Assembly: GCF_004919085.1 (NCBI RefSeq)
Contig: NZ_STGL01000005.1
Coordinates: 372,001-436,000 of the forward strand
Reading direction: 5' to 3'
DNA length: 64,000 nt
From: Nocardioides sp. GY 10127
Lineage (GTDB): Bacteria; Actinomycetota; Actinomycetes; Propionibacteriales; Nocardioidaceae
This document shows positions 26,940 to 34,954 of this stretch, piece by piece. The notes beneath the pieces were generated by a model. The model made no database searches. It was not told where the DNA came from and worked only from the letters and a program-made list of their open reading frames with translations. A program made the position numbers and the translations under genes. Each line of letters opens with the position of its first letter. Within the stretch, counting starts at the first letter, position 1.

Positions 26940-28130
26940 TCACCGCCGACCCATGTAGAGGTCGAACGCCTTGTAGAGCAGCGGGTTGAGCGGGAGGTCC
27001 CACTCCCCGGCGAGCTCGACGGCCTCGCCGCCGGTGCCCACCTTGAACTGGATGAGCCCGACGTGGCTGTCGTCGGCGTCGAGGGTGTCGGTGATCCCCC
27101 GCAGGTCGTAGACGTGCGCGCCGTGGGCGAGCGCGTCGCGCATCATCGCCCACTGGATCGCGTTCGAGCCGCGGACGTCCCGCTTCTCGGTGGACGACGC
27201 TCCGTAGCTGTACCAGGCGTGCGTGCCCACGCGGATCGAGATGGTCGAGGCGACCAGGTCGCCCTCGTGCCGGGCGGTCCAGATGCGGAGCCGGTCGTCC
27301 TGGCCGACCCGCTCGCCCTCGCCGGCCAGCGCGGTCACCATCGTGCGGAAGTACGAGGCCGGACGCGGGGTGAAGTGGTCGCGCTCGGCGGTGTGCACGT
27401 ACAGCGGGTGGAAGTCGTCGAGGGCCGCGAGGGTCTCCTCGACGCCCGAGGTGCAGGCGACCTCGACGCCGAGCTTCGCCGCCTTCTTGATGTTGCGGCG
27501 CCAGAGCTGGTTCATCCCGGCGAGGACCTCGTCCTCGGTGCGGGGGGTGCCGTCGGCGTGCACGAGCGGCACCTGGAAGACGTACTGGGGCTGGCCCGCG
27601 GCGAAGCCGCCCTCGGCCACCTGCTGGCGCCAGCCGAGCTCGGTGAGCTGGGAGACGACGCGGGCGCCCTCCGCGCAGCGGGTGCCCGGGGCCATGTCGT
27701 GCAGGCGGCGCACCGCCTCGTCCGCGACGCCCTCCTTCACCTGGCGCGCGTCCCAGCGGGAGAGCACCACCGGCGGGCCGATCCGCACCGCGAAGGCGCC
27801 GCGGGACTTCAGGTGGGCGGCCAGCGGCGGGAGGACGGCGCGCAGGTCGGCGTCCCAGGCGGCCAGGACGGGCCCCTCGGGCACGTAGGCGAGGTAGCGC
27901 TTGACCTTCGGCAGCTGCCGGTAGAGCACCAGCGCCACGCCGGCCAGCCGCTCGCCGGCGTCCGTGGCCTCGAAGAACCCGACGGACTCGCGGCGCCACT
28001 CGGCCTTCACCTCGCCCCAGGCGGGGGTCTGGAGGAAGCTGGCGGAGCCGCGGGACTCCAGGAAGTCCAGGTGCGCGGCCGGGTCGATCTCGGCGACGCG
28101 CAGCGGGCGCGGGGTCGTCTCGGCGGTCAC
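26940..28130 (-). CDS. FemAB-type peptidoglycan interpeptide-bridge aminoacyltransferase
   Basis: This is a 396-residue protein of the FemX/FemA/FemB family, which transfers an amino acid from aminoacyl-tRNA to lipid II. It has the paired GNAT-like subdomains of the family. Visible markers are FLQTPAWGEVKAEW near the N-terminus, YVPEGPVLAAWD, NQLWRRNIKKAAKLGVEV (the helical-arm region) and SNAIQWAMMRDALAHGAHVYDLRG near the end. In organisms with an LL-diaminopimelate-glycine wall it would add glycine. The GTG start has no clear ribosome binding site but lies 9 bases after the nfo stop, so translation is probably coupled. Confidence 0.88.
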   Translation of the reverse strand: MTAETTPRPLRVAEIDPAAHLDFLESRGSASFLQTPAWGEVKAEWRRESVGFFEATDAGERLAGVALVLYRQLPKVKRYLAYVPEGPVLAAWDADLRAVLPPLAAHLKSRGAFAVRIGPPVVLSRWDARQVKEGVADEAVRRLHDMAPGTRCAEGARVVSQLTELGWRQQVAEGGFAAGQPQYVFQVPLVHADGTPRTEDEVLAGMNQLWRRNIKKAAKLGVEVACTSGVEETLAALDDFHPLYVHTAERDHFTPRPASYFRTMVTALAGEGERVGQDDRLRIWTARHEGDLVASTISIRVGTHAWYSYGASSTEKRDVRGSNAIQWAMMRDALAHGAHVYDLRGITDTLDADDSHVGLIQFKVGTGGEAVELAGEWDLPLNPLLYKAFDLYMGRR

Positions 28131-28139
28131 GCGGCGACG

Positions 28140-29000
28140 TTACAGCCGGGCGCGCAGCCGCTCGAAGTCCGCCACGTGCTCGGCGGCGCCGCCGGGCGTC
28201 TCCAGGACCGCCGGGGCGCCCGCCGCGCGCAGCACGTCGGCGAGGACGTCCGCCCCGATCGTGCCCTCGCCCACGGAGGCGTGCCGGTCGGCGCCGGAGT
28301 CGAAGGCGTCGCGGGAGTCGTTGCAGTGGACGAGGTCGATCCGACCCGTGATCGCCCTGATCCGCTCCGCGGCGTCCCCGAGCTCGATGCCGCCCGCGAA
28401 CGCGTGGCAGGTGTCGAGGCAGAACCCGACGTCCTCGAAGCCCTCGGCGGCGCTGATCGCCTCCCACAGCCCGCCGATGCGGTCGAGCCGGCGGGCCATG
28501 GCCGCGTCGCCGCCAGCGGTGTTCTCGATCAGCAGCGGGACCTTGACGTCCGTCGCCTCGACCGCCTTGCGCCAGTTGTCGAAGCCCGTGGCCGGGTCGT
28601 CGCTCTTGTTGACGTGGCCGCCGTGGACGACGAGCCCCACCGCGCCGACCTGGGCCGCCACGTCCATGTGCTGCTGCAGCAGCTTGCGGCTGGGGATGCG
28701 GATCCGGTTGTTCGTGGTCGCCACGTTGATGACGTAGGGCGCGTGCACGACGAGCCGGACGTCCGCGGCGGCGGCGGCCTCGCGCAGCGCGTCGGCGCCG
28801 CCCTCGTAGGCGACCACGGGTCCCTTGTAGCTCTGCGGGTCGCCGAGGAACAGCTGGACCAGCCGGGCGCCCCGCGCCTGCGCCTCGGCGATCGGGTCCG
28901 CCTGGTCGACGTGGGCGCCGAGGACGAGCCCCGCGCTGCTGGCGGTGTCTGCGCCTCCCGTGCCGTCGGTGGCTTGCGTCTGCGTCTCCGAGCCGGTCAT
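28140..29000 (-). CDS. nfo: Deoxyribonuclease IV (endonuclease IV, AP endonuclease)
   Basis: This is a 286-residue TIM-barrel metalloenzyme that cleaves DNA at abasic sites. Metal-ligand stretches are visible: LGAHVDQ, VVHAPYVINVAT, VVHGGHVNKSD, LLIENTAGGD, FCLDTCHAFAGG, HCNDSRDAF and ADRHASVGEGTIG. The first 22 residues are a variable Thr/Ala-rich extension. It ends 9 bases before the FemAB-like gene. Endonuclease IV is linked to wall enzymes here only by position. Confidence 0.92.
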   Translation of the reverse strand: MTGSETQTQATDGTGGADTASSAGLVLGAHVDQADPIAEAQARGARLVQLFLGDPQSYKGPVVAYEGGADALREAAAAADVRLVVHAPYVINVATTNNRIRIPSRKLLQQHMDVAAQVGAVGLVVHGGHVNKSDDPATGFDNWRKAVEATDVKVPLLIENTAGGDAAMARRLDRIGGLWEAISAAEGFEDVGFCLDTCHAFAGGIELGDAAERIRAITGRIDLVHCNDSRDAFDSGADRHASVGEGTIGADVLADVLRAAGAPAVLETPGGAAEHVADFERLRARL

Positions 29001-29087
29001 GGCGCCAGGGTAGGCGGTGCCTCCGACAGCGTCGGGCGTGTCCTCGGGGCGGTCCTCGGGCCGGCGTGGGCGGGCGTGGGCCGCGGG

Positions 29088-30038
29088 TCAGGCCGGCTTC
29101 GTGTCGTCGGTGTCGTCGGTGTCGCTGCCCGAGCCCGGCAGCCAGCGCAGCCACCAGCGGGTGGGCTGGGTGCGGGAGAGCGAGTCGCGCCCGGGGCGGT
29201 GCTCGGGGTCGGGGCCGAGGCGGTCCGGGACGAACGGAGGGCGGCGGTCCAGCTCCCACGGTGCACCCGCGGGGACGCCCGCAGAGCGCAGCATGGCGCG
29301 TGCCTCGCGGGCGCTGAGCGGCCGGTCGGCGGGGTCCTGCGCGGTGAGCTCCCCGACGACGCCGGCGAGGAGGCCTTGGACCTCCGGCTGGGGCGGCTCG
29401 TCCCCGGTGGGCGGCGGGGCCCCGGTGAGCAGCTCGCGGGCCAGCACCCCGAGGGCGAACAGGTCGGCGCGGGGGTCCGGTCGGGCGCCGGCGTCCTGCT
29501 CGGGGCTGGCGTAGCCGGGCGTCCCCACCCGCGGGCGCCCGTGCGTGCGCTCGCCGGCGGCGAGGCCGAAGTCGGCGAGCCAGGCGTGCGGGCGCCTCGA
29601 GCCGGTGGGCTCGAGCAGGACGTTGGCGGCGGTCACGTCGCGGTGGACGAGACCCGAGCCATGGACGGCGACGAGCGCGTCGAGGAGCTGGTCGAGGACG
29701 ACCGCGACGAACATGCTCGGCAGCGGGCCGTGGTCGACGAGGAGCTGGCCCAGCGTGCCGCCGCGCACGAGGGGCGCCAGGGCCCAGGCGAGCCCGTCGC
29801 CGCCGTGCACGGTGTCGTAGGGGGCCAGGACGTGGGGGTGCGCCGCGTGCGCGCCCTCGCCGCGGTCGAGGGGCACCTCGGCGCCGAGCGGGAAGGCGGC
29901 GGCCGCCACCCACCGGTCGTCGCGGCGGTCCAGCGCGCGCCAGACGACGCCCTGGGCGCCGTGCCCGATCTCGTCGTGGAGGACGAGCCGGTCGGCGACG
30001 ACGTCGCCGGGCTCCGGAGGGGAGAGGTCGTCGGTCAC
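29088..30038 (-). CDS. Small Ser/Thr protein kinase-like protein lacking the ATP-binding lysine
   Basis: This is a 316-residue cytosolic kinase-fold protein. The glycine loop is IGHGAQGVV (24-32). The catalytic loop HRDVTAANVLL (133-142) retains Asp134 and Asn139, DFG is at 156-158 and ASPEQ stands for APE. The subdomain II lysine is missing: the strand reads WVAAAAFPLG (43-52). The C-terminal 70 residues are Pro/Arg/Asp-rich with no transmembrane helix. It may be weakly active through a displaced lysine or be a pseudokinase. GTG 30038 follows GAGGGCG. A long repeat-rich intergenic region lies upstream. Confidence 0.82.
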   Translation of the reverse strand: MTDDLSPPEPGDVVADRLVLHDEIGHGAQGVVWRALDRRDDRWVAAAAFPLGAEVPLDRGEGAHAAHPHVLAPYDTVHGGDGLAWALAPLVRGGTLGQLLVDHGPLPSMFVAVVLDQLLDALVAVHGSGLVHRDVTAANVLLEPTGSRRPHAWLADFGLAAGERTHGRPRVGTPGYASPEQDAGARPDPRADLFALGVLARELLTGAPPPTGDEPPQPEVQGLLAGVVGELTAQDPADRPLSAREARAMLRSAGVPAGAPWELDRRPPFVPDRLGPDPEHRPGRDSLSRTQPTRWWLRWLPGSGSDTDDTDDTKPA

Positions 30039-30170
30039 GTCCGCCCTCTACCCCGTCCCGCCCGTCTCACCCGTCCCACGAGGCATTCTTTGCCGGGCAG
30101 ACCCCGGCCGTCCTCGCGCCCGGGCGCCCCGACAATCCGCGACCCGGGGCCCATCGCGCGGCGTCCTGCT

Positions 30171-30260
30171 GCTTCGGGTGGCTGCTGCTTCGGGTGGTTG
30201 GGTTTCGGGCGCTTGTGCTTCGGGTGGTTGGGTTTCGGGCGTTTGTGCTTCGGGTGGTTG
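30171..30260. repeat. 30-bp-period tandem repeat upstream of the kinase gene
   Basis: The block GCTTCGGGTGGTTGGGTTTC followed by GGGCG occurs at 30187-30211 and 30217-30241. Partial copies lie at 30171 and 30247. The T/G-rich strand is unusual for this genome. Read on the minus strand, the 10-codon period would give a Lys/Pro/His-rich repeat. Confidence 0.85.
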
Positions 30261-30282
30261 TGCTTCGCCGGGCCGGTGGGTG

Positions 30283-30588
30283 GCGTTCGGTCCTCGTGTC
30301 CACGAGGACCGAACGCAGCACGCGGCCGGCGGCTGCTGCGTCGGTGCAGGTCAGCGGGGTGCTGCGGGGTGCTGGGGGGTTGGTGAGCGCGTTCGGTCCT
30401 GGTGAGCACGAGGACCAAAGCCAGCACCGGGCCCGGTGGCGGCCGCGCCGGTCGGTGGCGTTCAGTCCTCGTGGCCGCGAGGACCGAACGCAGCACGCGG
30501 CCGGGTGTCAGATGCATTGCTGCAGGTCAGCGGGGTGCTGCAGGGTTGGTGGGGGCGTTGGGTCCTCGTGTCCACGAGGACCGAAGCC
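30283..30588. repeat. Cluster of four long palindromes within a ~170-bp tandem duplication
   Basis: Copy 1 (30283-30316) has perfect 16-base arms, GCGTTCGGTCCTCGTG and its complement, around a 2-base centre. Degenerate copies lie at 30389-30422, 30458-30491 and 30555-30588. All keep the core GGTCCT...AGGACC or a near match. Flanking sequence (AGCACGCGGCCG and GCAGGTCAGCGGGGTGCTG) is also repeated at an offset of 175-178 bases. The cluster lies between the divergent kinase and rpsF genes. I see no protein-coding or classical terminator role. Confidence 0.85.
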
Positions 30589-30685
30589 GAGCAGGGGGCC
30601 GGGGACGGGGCCGGGCGCGGTGAGGGGCTCAGCGAGGGGCCCAGTCGACGGGGCAAGCTGGCACCTGACGAGTGCCCGGCGCGAA

Positions 30686-30715
30686 TGGCTCCTGCGGGGC
30701 GTCCGCTGCTAGCCT
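30686..30715 (+). promoter_or_regulatory. Weak candidate promoter for the rpsF operon
   Basis: TAGCCT (30710-30715) could be a -10 box, with TGGCTC 18 bases upstream as a poor -35. The leader to rpsF would be about 140 bases. Low-confidence pattern only. Confidence 0.3.
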
Positions 30716-30810
30716 GCACTGTCCTCCCGCGAGCCTCCACCGACGGAGCGCGGACGGTGGGGCCCCCGCTGTCGGCCGTGCGGCCGCCGTCGGGGAACGC
30801 AAGCCCTCCT

Positions 30811-30829
30811 GCCACGGAAGCGCCGTGGC
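30811..30829 (+). promoter_or_regulatory. Leader hairpin upstream of rpsF
   Basis: GCCACGG (30811-30817) and CCGTGGC (30823-30829) form a perfect 7-bp stem with a 5-base AAGCG loop, 29 bases before the rpsF start. Bacterial rpsF leaders often carry a structure bound by the S6:S18 complex. I cannot confirm that motif here. Confidence 0.4.
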
Positions 30830-30857
30830 CGCTGAGTCCAGAGGAGGTGGAGACGCT

Positions 30858-31148
30858 TTGCGTGCCTACGAAATGATGGTCATCCTCGACCCGAGCCTCG
30901 ACGAGCGCACCATCCAGCCGTCGCTGGAGAAGTACCTCACCGTCGTCACGAACGACGGTGGTTCCGTCGAGTCCGTCGACGTGTGGGGCCGCCGTCGCCT
31001 GTCGTACGAGATCAAGAAGAACGCCGAGGCGATCTACGCGGTCATCCAGCTCAAGGCCGAGCCCGCGACCGTCAAGGAGCTCGACCGTCAGTTCACGCTG
31101 AACGAGAGCATCCTGCGCACCAAGGTCATCCGCCCCGACGCTCGCTGA
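30858..31148 (+). CDS. rpsF: 30S ribosomal protein S6
   Basis: This is a 96-residue S6. It begins [17 protein letters not shown] and contains [20 protein letters not shown] and [13 protein letters not shown], all typical. The start is a TTG (30858) placed about 10 bases after AGGAGGTGGAG. Any longer reading would cross a non-coding leader. S6 pairs with S18 on the 30S platform, and both genes lie in this cluster with ssb and rplI, the standard bacterial arrangement. S6 is also the classical substrate of the ligase RimK, a relative of which is encoded 11 kb away. Confidence 0.95.
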   Translation: MRAYEMMVILDPSLDERTIQPSLEKYLTVVTNDGGSVESVDVWGRRRLSYEIKKNAEAIYAVIQLKAEPATVKELDRQFTLNESILRTKVIRPDAR

Positions 31149-31343
31149 GCGCGGCCGTCCGCACGGCGTCGCTGACGCCACGTGGACGGATGTGGATGAC
31201 TCCCGCCGACTGTCGGCGGAGTGGGGCAGGATCGTCCCGACCCCTTCCTCGTGGAGGGGACGGGGGCCCGCCCCCGCACCACTGACACCGGCACACCACC
31301 GACCAGACGCCGGCGCTCGCGCGCCGGCTCGATGGGAGAACCC

Positions 31344-31934
31344 ATGGCAGGCGAGACCGTCATCACCGTGATCGGGAACCTCGTCGACGACCCGGAGCTG
31401 CGCTTCACCCCGTCGGGGGCGGCCGTGGCGAACTTCCGGATCGCCTCGACCCCGCGCACCTTCAACCGCCAGACCAACGAGTGGGAGGACGGCGAGAGCC
31501 TGTTCCTCTCCTGCGCGATCTGGCGCCAGGCCGCCGAGAACGTCGCCGAGTCCCTGCAGAAGGGGATGCGCGTGATCGTGAACGGTCGGCTGAAGCAGCG
31601 GTCGTACGAGACCCGCGAGGGTGAGAAGCGCACGGTCTTCGAGCTGGACGTCGAGGAGGTCGGCCCGTCGCTGCGCAACGCGACGGCGAAGGTCGCCCGC
31701 ACCTCGCGCCAGGGCGGCGGCGGTGGCGGCTACTCCGGTGGCGGCCAGCAGTCGTCGGCTCCCAGCCAGTCCAACGACCCCTGGGCCACCCCGGCGCCGC
31801 AGCGCGGCGGCGGCGGTGACTCGTGGGGCGGCGGGAACGACCGTGGCGGCAACGACCGCGGCGGCTCGTCCCGCTCCGGCGGGGGCGACCCCTGGGGCGC
31901 CCCGGGCGTGTCCTCGGAGGAGCCCCCGTTCTGA
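31344..31934 (+). CDS. ssb: Single-stranded DNA-binding protein
   Basis: This is a 196-residue SSB. The OB-fold spans residues 1-110 ([20 protein letters not shown], then [10 protein letters not shown] and [18 protein letters not shown]). A Gly/Ser/Asp/Trp-rich flexible linker (115-188) follows and ends in the acidic tip SSEEPPF, which recruits replication and repair proteins. ATG 31344 has GGGAG upstream. It lies between rpsF and rpsR as in most bacteria, about 195 bases after rpsF, so it may have its own promoter as well. Confidence 0.95.
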   Translation: MAGETVITVIGNLVDDPELRFTPSGAAVANFRIASTPRTFNRQTNEWEDGESLFLSCAIWRQAAENVAESLQKGMRVIVNGRLKQRSYETREGEKRTVFELDVEEVGPSLRNATAKVARTSRQGGGGGGYSGGGQQSSAPSQSNDPWATPAPQRGGGGDSWGGGNDRGGNDRGGSSRSGGGDPWGAPGVSSEEPPF

Positions 31935-32083
31935 CGGGTGCCCCACGAGGCGCCACCGGCGCTCCGCCCACCGGTCGGTGGGCACCACCCCGGACCGCAC
32001 CGCGGCCCGGACCAGCACATCAACCTCAACCATTCCGACCCGGTAGCCACTCCGGGACGGGCTTCTAGAAAGGAAGCACCACA

Positions 32084-32320
32084 ATGGCCAAGGCAGTGAT
32101 GCGCAAGCCCAAGAAGAAGGTTTGCCAGTTCTGCAAGGAGAAGGCGGACGGTGTCGACTACAAGGACACCACGCTGCTCCGCAAGTTCATCTCCGACCGC
32201 GGCAAGATCCGCGCGCGTCGGGTGACCGGCAACTGCGTCCAGCACCAGCGCGACGTGGCCATCGCCGTCAAGAACGCCCGTGAGGTGGCCCTGCTGCCCT
32301 ACACCTCGACCGGTCGCTGA
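32084..32320 (+). CDS. rpsR: 30S ribosomal protein S18, cysteine-containing form
   Basis: This is a 78-residue S18 with [20 protein letters not shown], the rRNA-binding signature. The N-terminal CQFC and the later GNCVQHQR suggest the zinc-binding (C+) variety, which many actinobacteria back up with a cysteine-free paralogue elsewhere. ATG 32084 follows AAAGGAAG. It is 15 bases from rplI and clearly co-transcribed. It binds S6 and 16S rRNA on the 30S platform. Confidence 0.96.
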   Translation: MAKAVMRKPKKKVCQFCKEKADGVDYKDTTLLRKFISDRGKIRARRVTGNCVQHQRDVAIAVKNAREVALLPYTSTGR

Positions 32321-32335
32321 GAAGGAGCCTGAATC

Positions 32336-32782
32336 ATGAAGCTCATCCTCACCCAGGAGGTCACCGGCCTCGGTGGCCCCGGCGACGTCGTCGAGGTCAA
32401 GGACGGCTACGGCCGTAACTACCTCGTCCCCCGTGGCGTCGCGATCCGTTGGACCCGCGGTGCCGAGAAGACCGTCGAGTCGATCAAGGCCGCCCGCGGC
32501 GCCCGCGCCGTCCGCGACCTCGACCACGCGGTCGAGGTCAAGGGCAAGCTCGAGGCCGCCCAGGCCAAGGTCGCCGTCAAGGCCGGCGCGGAGGGTCGTC
32601 TCTTCGGCTCCGTGACGCCCGCCGAGGTCGCCGACGCCCTCTCCGCCGCCAGCGGCGAGTCGGTCGACAAGCGGACCATCGCGATCAAGAACCCGATCAA
32701 GTCGCTCGGTGCCCACACCGTCACCGTGCGCCTCCACGACGAGGTCTCCGCGACCGTCACCGTCGAGGTCGTCAAGGCCTGA
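32336..32782 (+). CDS. rplI: 50S ribosomal protein L9
   Basis: This is a 148-residue L9 with the N-terminal 23S rRNA-binding domain ([20 protein letters not shown], then [14 protein letters not shown]). A long connecting helix (residues about 45-80) and a C-terminal domain with [16 protein letters not shown] follow. ATG 32336 has GAAGGAG upstream. It is the last gene of the cluster and is followed by a strong hairpin terminator. Confidence 0.96.
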   Translation: MKLILTQEVTGLGGPGDVVEVKDGYGRNYLVPRGVAIRWTRGAEKTVESIKAARGARAVRDLDHAVEVKGKLEAAQAKVAVKAGAEGRLFGSVTPAEVADALSAASGESVDKRTIAIKNPIKSLGAHTVTVRLHDEVSATVTVEVVKA

Positions 32783-32826
32783 TCAGGCTCCGGCCCGCCC
32801 CGCCTCACGGCGGGGTGCGCCACCGA

Positions 32827-32866
32827 CGAGGGTCGGACCCACCAGGGTCCGGCCCTCGTTCGCTTT
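32827..32866 (+). terminator. Intrinsic terminator after rplI
   Basis: CGAGGGTCGGACCC (32827-32840) pairs with GGGTCCGGCCCTCG (32845-32858), a 14-bp stem with one G-U wobble and a 4-base loop. It is followed by TTCGCTTTT, a real T-run. It should also slow transcription arriving from the convergent MATE gene. Confidence 0.88.
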
Positions 32867-32915
32867 TCTGCGGGGTCGGCAGCGCGAGCCGTTCGTCGGC
32901 CCGGCACGCGCGGGG

Positions 32916-34307
32916 TCAGGCGCCGGTGACCATCCAGGCGCCGGAGCGGTCGCGGGCGAGGAGCACCGCGGCGCGGGCGCCCATGAAGACGACGCTGAAC
33001 ACGGTCCACACGGCGAGCAGGCCGGACCACCAGCCCGCGAGCAGGACCAGCGGGAGGTAGACGGCGAGGACGACCAGCCCGCCCCAGGCGAGGTAACGCC
33101 CGTCGCCGGCGCCGATCAGGACGCCGTCGAGCACGAAGGCGACGCCCGCCAGGGGCTGGAGCAGCGCCGCGACCAGCAGGACGGGGACGAGTCGCTCGGC
33201 CACCGCCGGGTCCGGCGTGAACAGGGCCCCGACCCAGGGGCTGACCGCCGCGAGGGTGAGGCCGGTCGCGGCGCCGCCCAGGACGCCCCAGCCGATCATC
33301 CGGCGGGTGAGCGCGCGGGTGCCCGCGACGTCCCCCGCCCCCAGGCTCCTGCCGGTGAGCGCCTGGGCGGCGATCGCGACGGAGTCCAGCACGAACGCGA
33401 GGAAGGACCAGAGGGTCCAGGCGAGCTGGTGGGCGGCGAGGTCGACGTCGAGGCTCGCCCCGCTCGCGCCGAGCGTGACGGCGGCGGTGGTGGCGAGGAG
33501 CGCCGCTCGCAGGGTCAGGGTCCGGACGACGAGGGGCACCCCGGCTCGCGCGGAGGCCAGGACGCCCCCGAGGTCGGGCCGCAGGGAAGCGCCCTCGCGG
33601 CGGGCGCCGCGGACCACCACGAGCACGAGCGCGGCCGCCGCCCCCGTCTGGGCCGTCACGGACCCCCAGGCGGAGCCGGCGATCCCGAGGCCGACACCGT
33701 GCACGAGCAGGACGTTGAGGGCGAGGTTCGCGACGTTGGCGACGACCGCCACGGCCAGCGGGGTCCGGGTGTCCTGGAGCCCGCGCAGCACCCCGGTGGC
33801 CGCCAGCATGAGCAGCAGCGGGGTGGTGCCCAGGAGCGCGGGGCGCAGGTATGCGACCGCCTGGGCGGCCGTGGCCTCGCTGGGGTGGAACAGCCCCACC
33901 AGCCACGGTGAGAGGGGGAGCGCGACGAGGGTGGCGAGGACGCCGATCGCGCAGGCGAGCCAGAGGCCGTCGACGCCCTGGACGAGGGCGCCGCGTCGGT
34001 CGCCGGCCCCGAGTCGGCGGGAGACCGAGGCGGTGGTGCCGTAGGCCAGGAAGACGCACAGCCCCACGAGGCTCTGCAGCAGGCCCGAGGCGATCCCGAG
34101 CCCGGCGAGGGGGGTGGTGCCCAGCCGGCCGACGACCGCGGCGTCGCCGAGGAGGAACAGCGGCTCGGCGACGAGCGCGAGGAACGCCGGCCACGCCAGT
34201 CGGAGGATCTCCGCGTCGACAGCGGTGGGTCGCAGCCGGGCGAGCAGGGAGTCGCGCGACGTGACCGGGCCCTGGGCGGGGCGGCGGTGGTCGTCGTCCC
34301 GGGTCAC
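32916..34307 (-). CDS. MATE family efflux transporter
   Basis: This is a 463-residue polytopic protein with 12 hydrophobic segments in two related halves. The family marker is AWPAFLALVAEPLFLLGDAAVVGRLGTTPLAG near the N-terminus (given here without its full length), repeated in weaker form after residue 240. It exports drugs or cationic metabolites by Na+ or H+ antiport. It is of the DinF-like branch often found in actinobacteria beside dnaB. The GTG start has no ribosome binding site, but TAGGCT lies 6 bases upstream on the coding strand, suggesting a leaderless transcript. Confidence 0.88.
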   Translation of the reverse strand: MTRDDDHRRPAQGPVTSRDSLLARLRPTAVDAEILRLAWPAFLALVAEPLFLLGDAAVVGRLGTTPLAGLGIASGLLQSLVGLCVFLAYGTTASVSRRLGAGDRRGALVQGVDGLWLACAIGVLATLVALPLSPWLVGLFHPSEATAAQAVAYLRPALLGTTPLLLMLAATGVLRGLQDTRTPLAVAVVANVANLALNVLLVHGVGLGIAGSAWGSVTAQTGAAAALVLVVVRGARREGASLRPDLGGVLASARAGVPLVVRTLTLRAALLATTAAVTLGASGASLDVDLAAHQLAWTLWSFLAFVLDSVAIAAQALTGRSLGAGDVAGTRALTRRMIGWGVLGGAATGLTLAAVSPWVGALFTPDPAVAERLVPVLLVAALLQPLAGVAFVLDGVLIGAGDGRYLAWGGLVVLAVYLPLVLLAGWWSGLLAVWTVFSVVFMGARAAVLLARDRSGAWMVTGA

Positions 34308-34954
34308 CCAGCCAGCCTAGGAGGGGGACGCCGGGGCGGGCGGGTCGGGGCGAGGAGGGCCGCCGGGACCGTGGCGAACCAGGCACGTCCGTATCCCTCA
34401 ATCGGGGTACACCCCGTCCGACCTGCACGTTCCTGAGGAGCAGGTGAGAACACCGGGGCAGACCGGTGGAAAAACCTGGGGAGACGGTGGAAAAACCTCG
34501 GCCGGACGCTTTGTCGACATGGCGCCGCGACGTCCTCTGCGTGTCGTACCAGTGAACGAGATCGCTCCGAGAAATTCTCACCCACAGCCCGGGAATCTCT
34601 GTTCGTGCAGGTCAGGCGCCGTGCACTGGATCCGAGACCGCCACAGTCCACAAAGTTCTCCCCAGCCTGTGGGTCACCATCAACAGGTAAGCCACCGACA
34701 CCACCAGGTTATCCACAGGCCCTGTGGACAGGCCGGTGTCGCGAGCACCCCCGGACCGCGTAGCGTCACGTCACGACCAGGTTTCGGGCACGACCCGCCC
34801 CCGGTCAGGGCGACGGGGCCGGAGCCGTCCGCGTCCGCGGCCCTGTCGGTGCCCCGACCTAGCGTGGGGGGTGCCGGCGTCGGGCTCGTCGGTCGGTGGG
34901 TCGGGCGGTCGAGTGAGGCGGGGAGACAGTGCAGCAGCGGGTCGAGGGAGCGTC
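34308..34954. promoter_or_regulatory. Long dnaB upstream region with DnaA-box-like sites
   Basis: This 647-base gene-free stretch is more AT-rich than its surroundings. It holds one perfect DnaA box TTATCCACA (34709-34717) facing TGTGGACAG (34723-34731), so that TCCACAGG and CCTGTGGA form a dyad. Weaker TCCACA/CCCACA relatives lie at 34578, 34644 and 34668. Also present are two direct repeats (34464 and 34485), the palindrome GAGAAATTCTC (34569-34579) and a 6-bp hairpin (34403-34416). I see no convincing gene. Confidence 0.6.
34464..34498 (+). repeat. Two direct repeats 21 bp apart
   Basis: CGGTGGAAAAACCT occurs at 34464-34477 and again at 34485-34498. The start-to-start distance is 21 bases, two helical turns, so both copies face the same side of DNA. 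This looks like a two-site protein-binding region. Confidence 0.75.

Noticed and set aside
30035..30517. A 160-codon minus-strand frame ending in a GTGA overlap with the kinase start
   Set aside because: It is built from the palindromes and the 30-bp repeat and has no recognisable fold. The overlap is interesting but insufficient; kept only as a test under the repeat finding.
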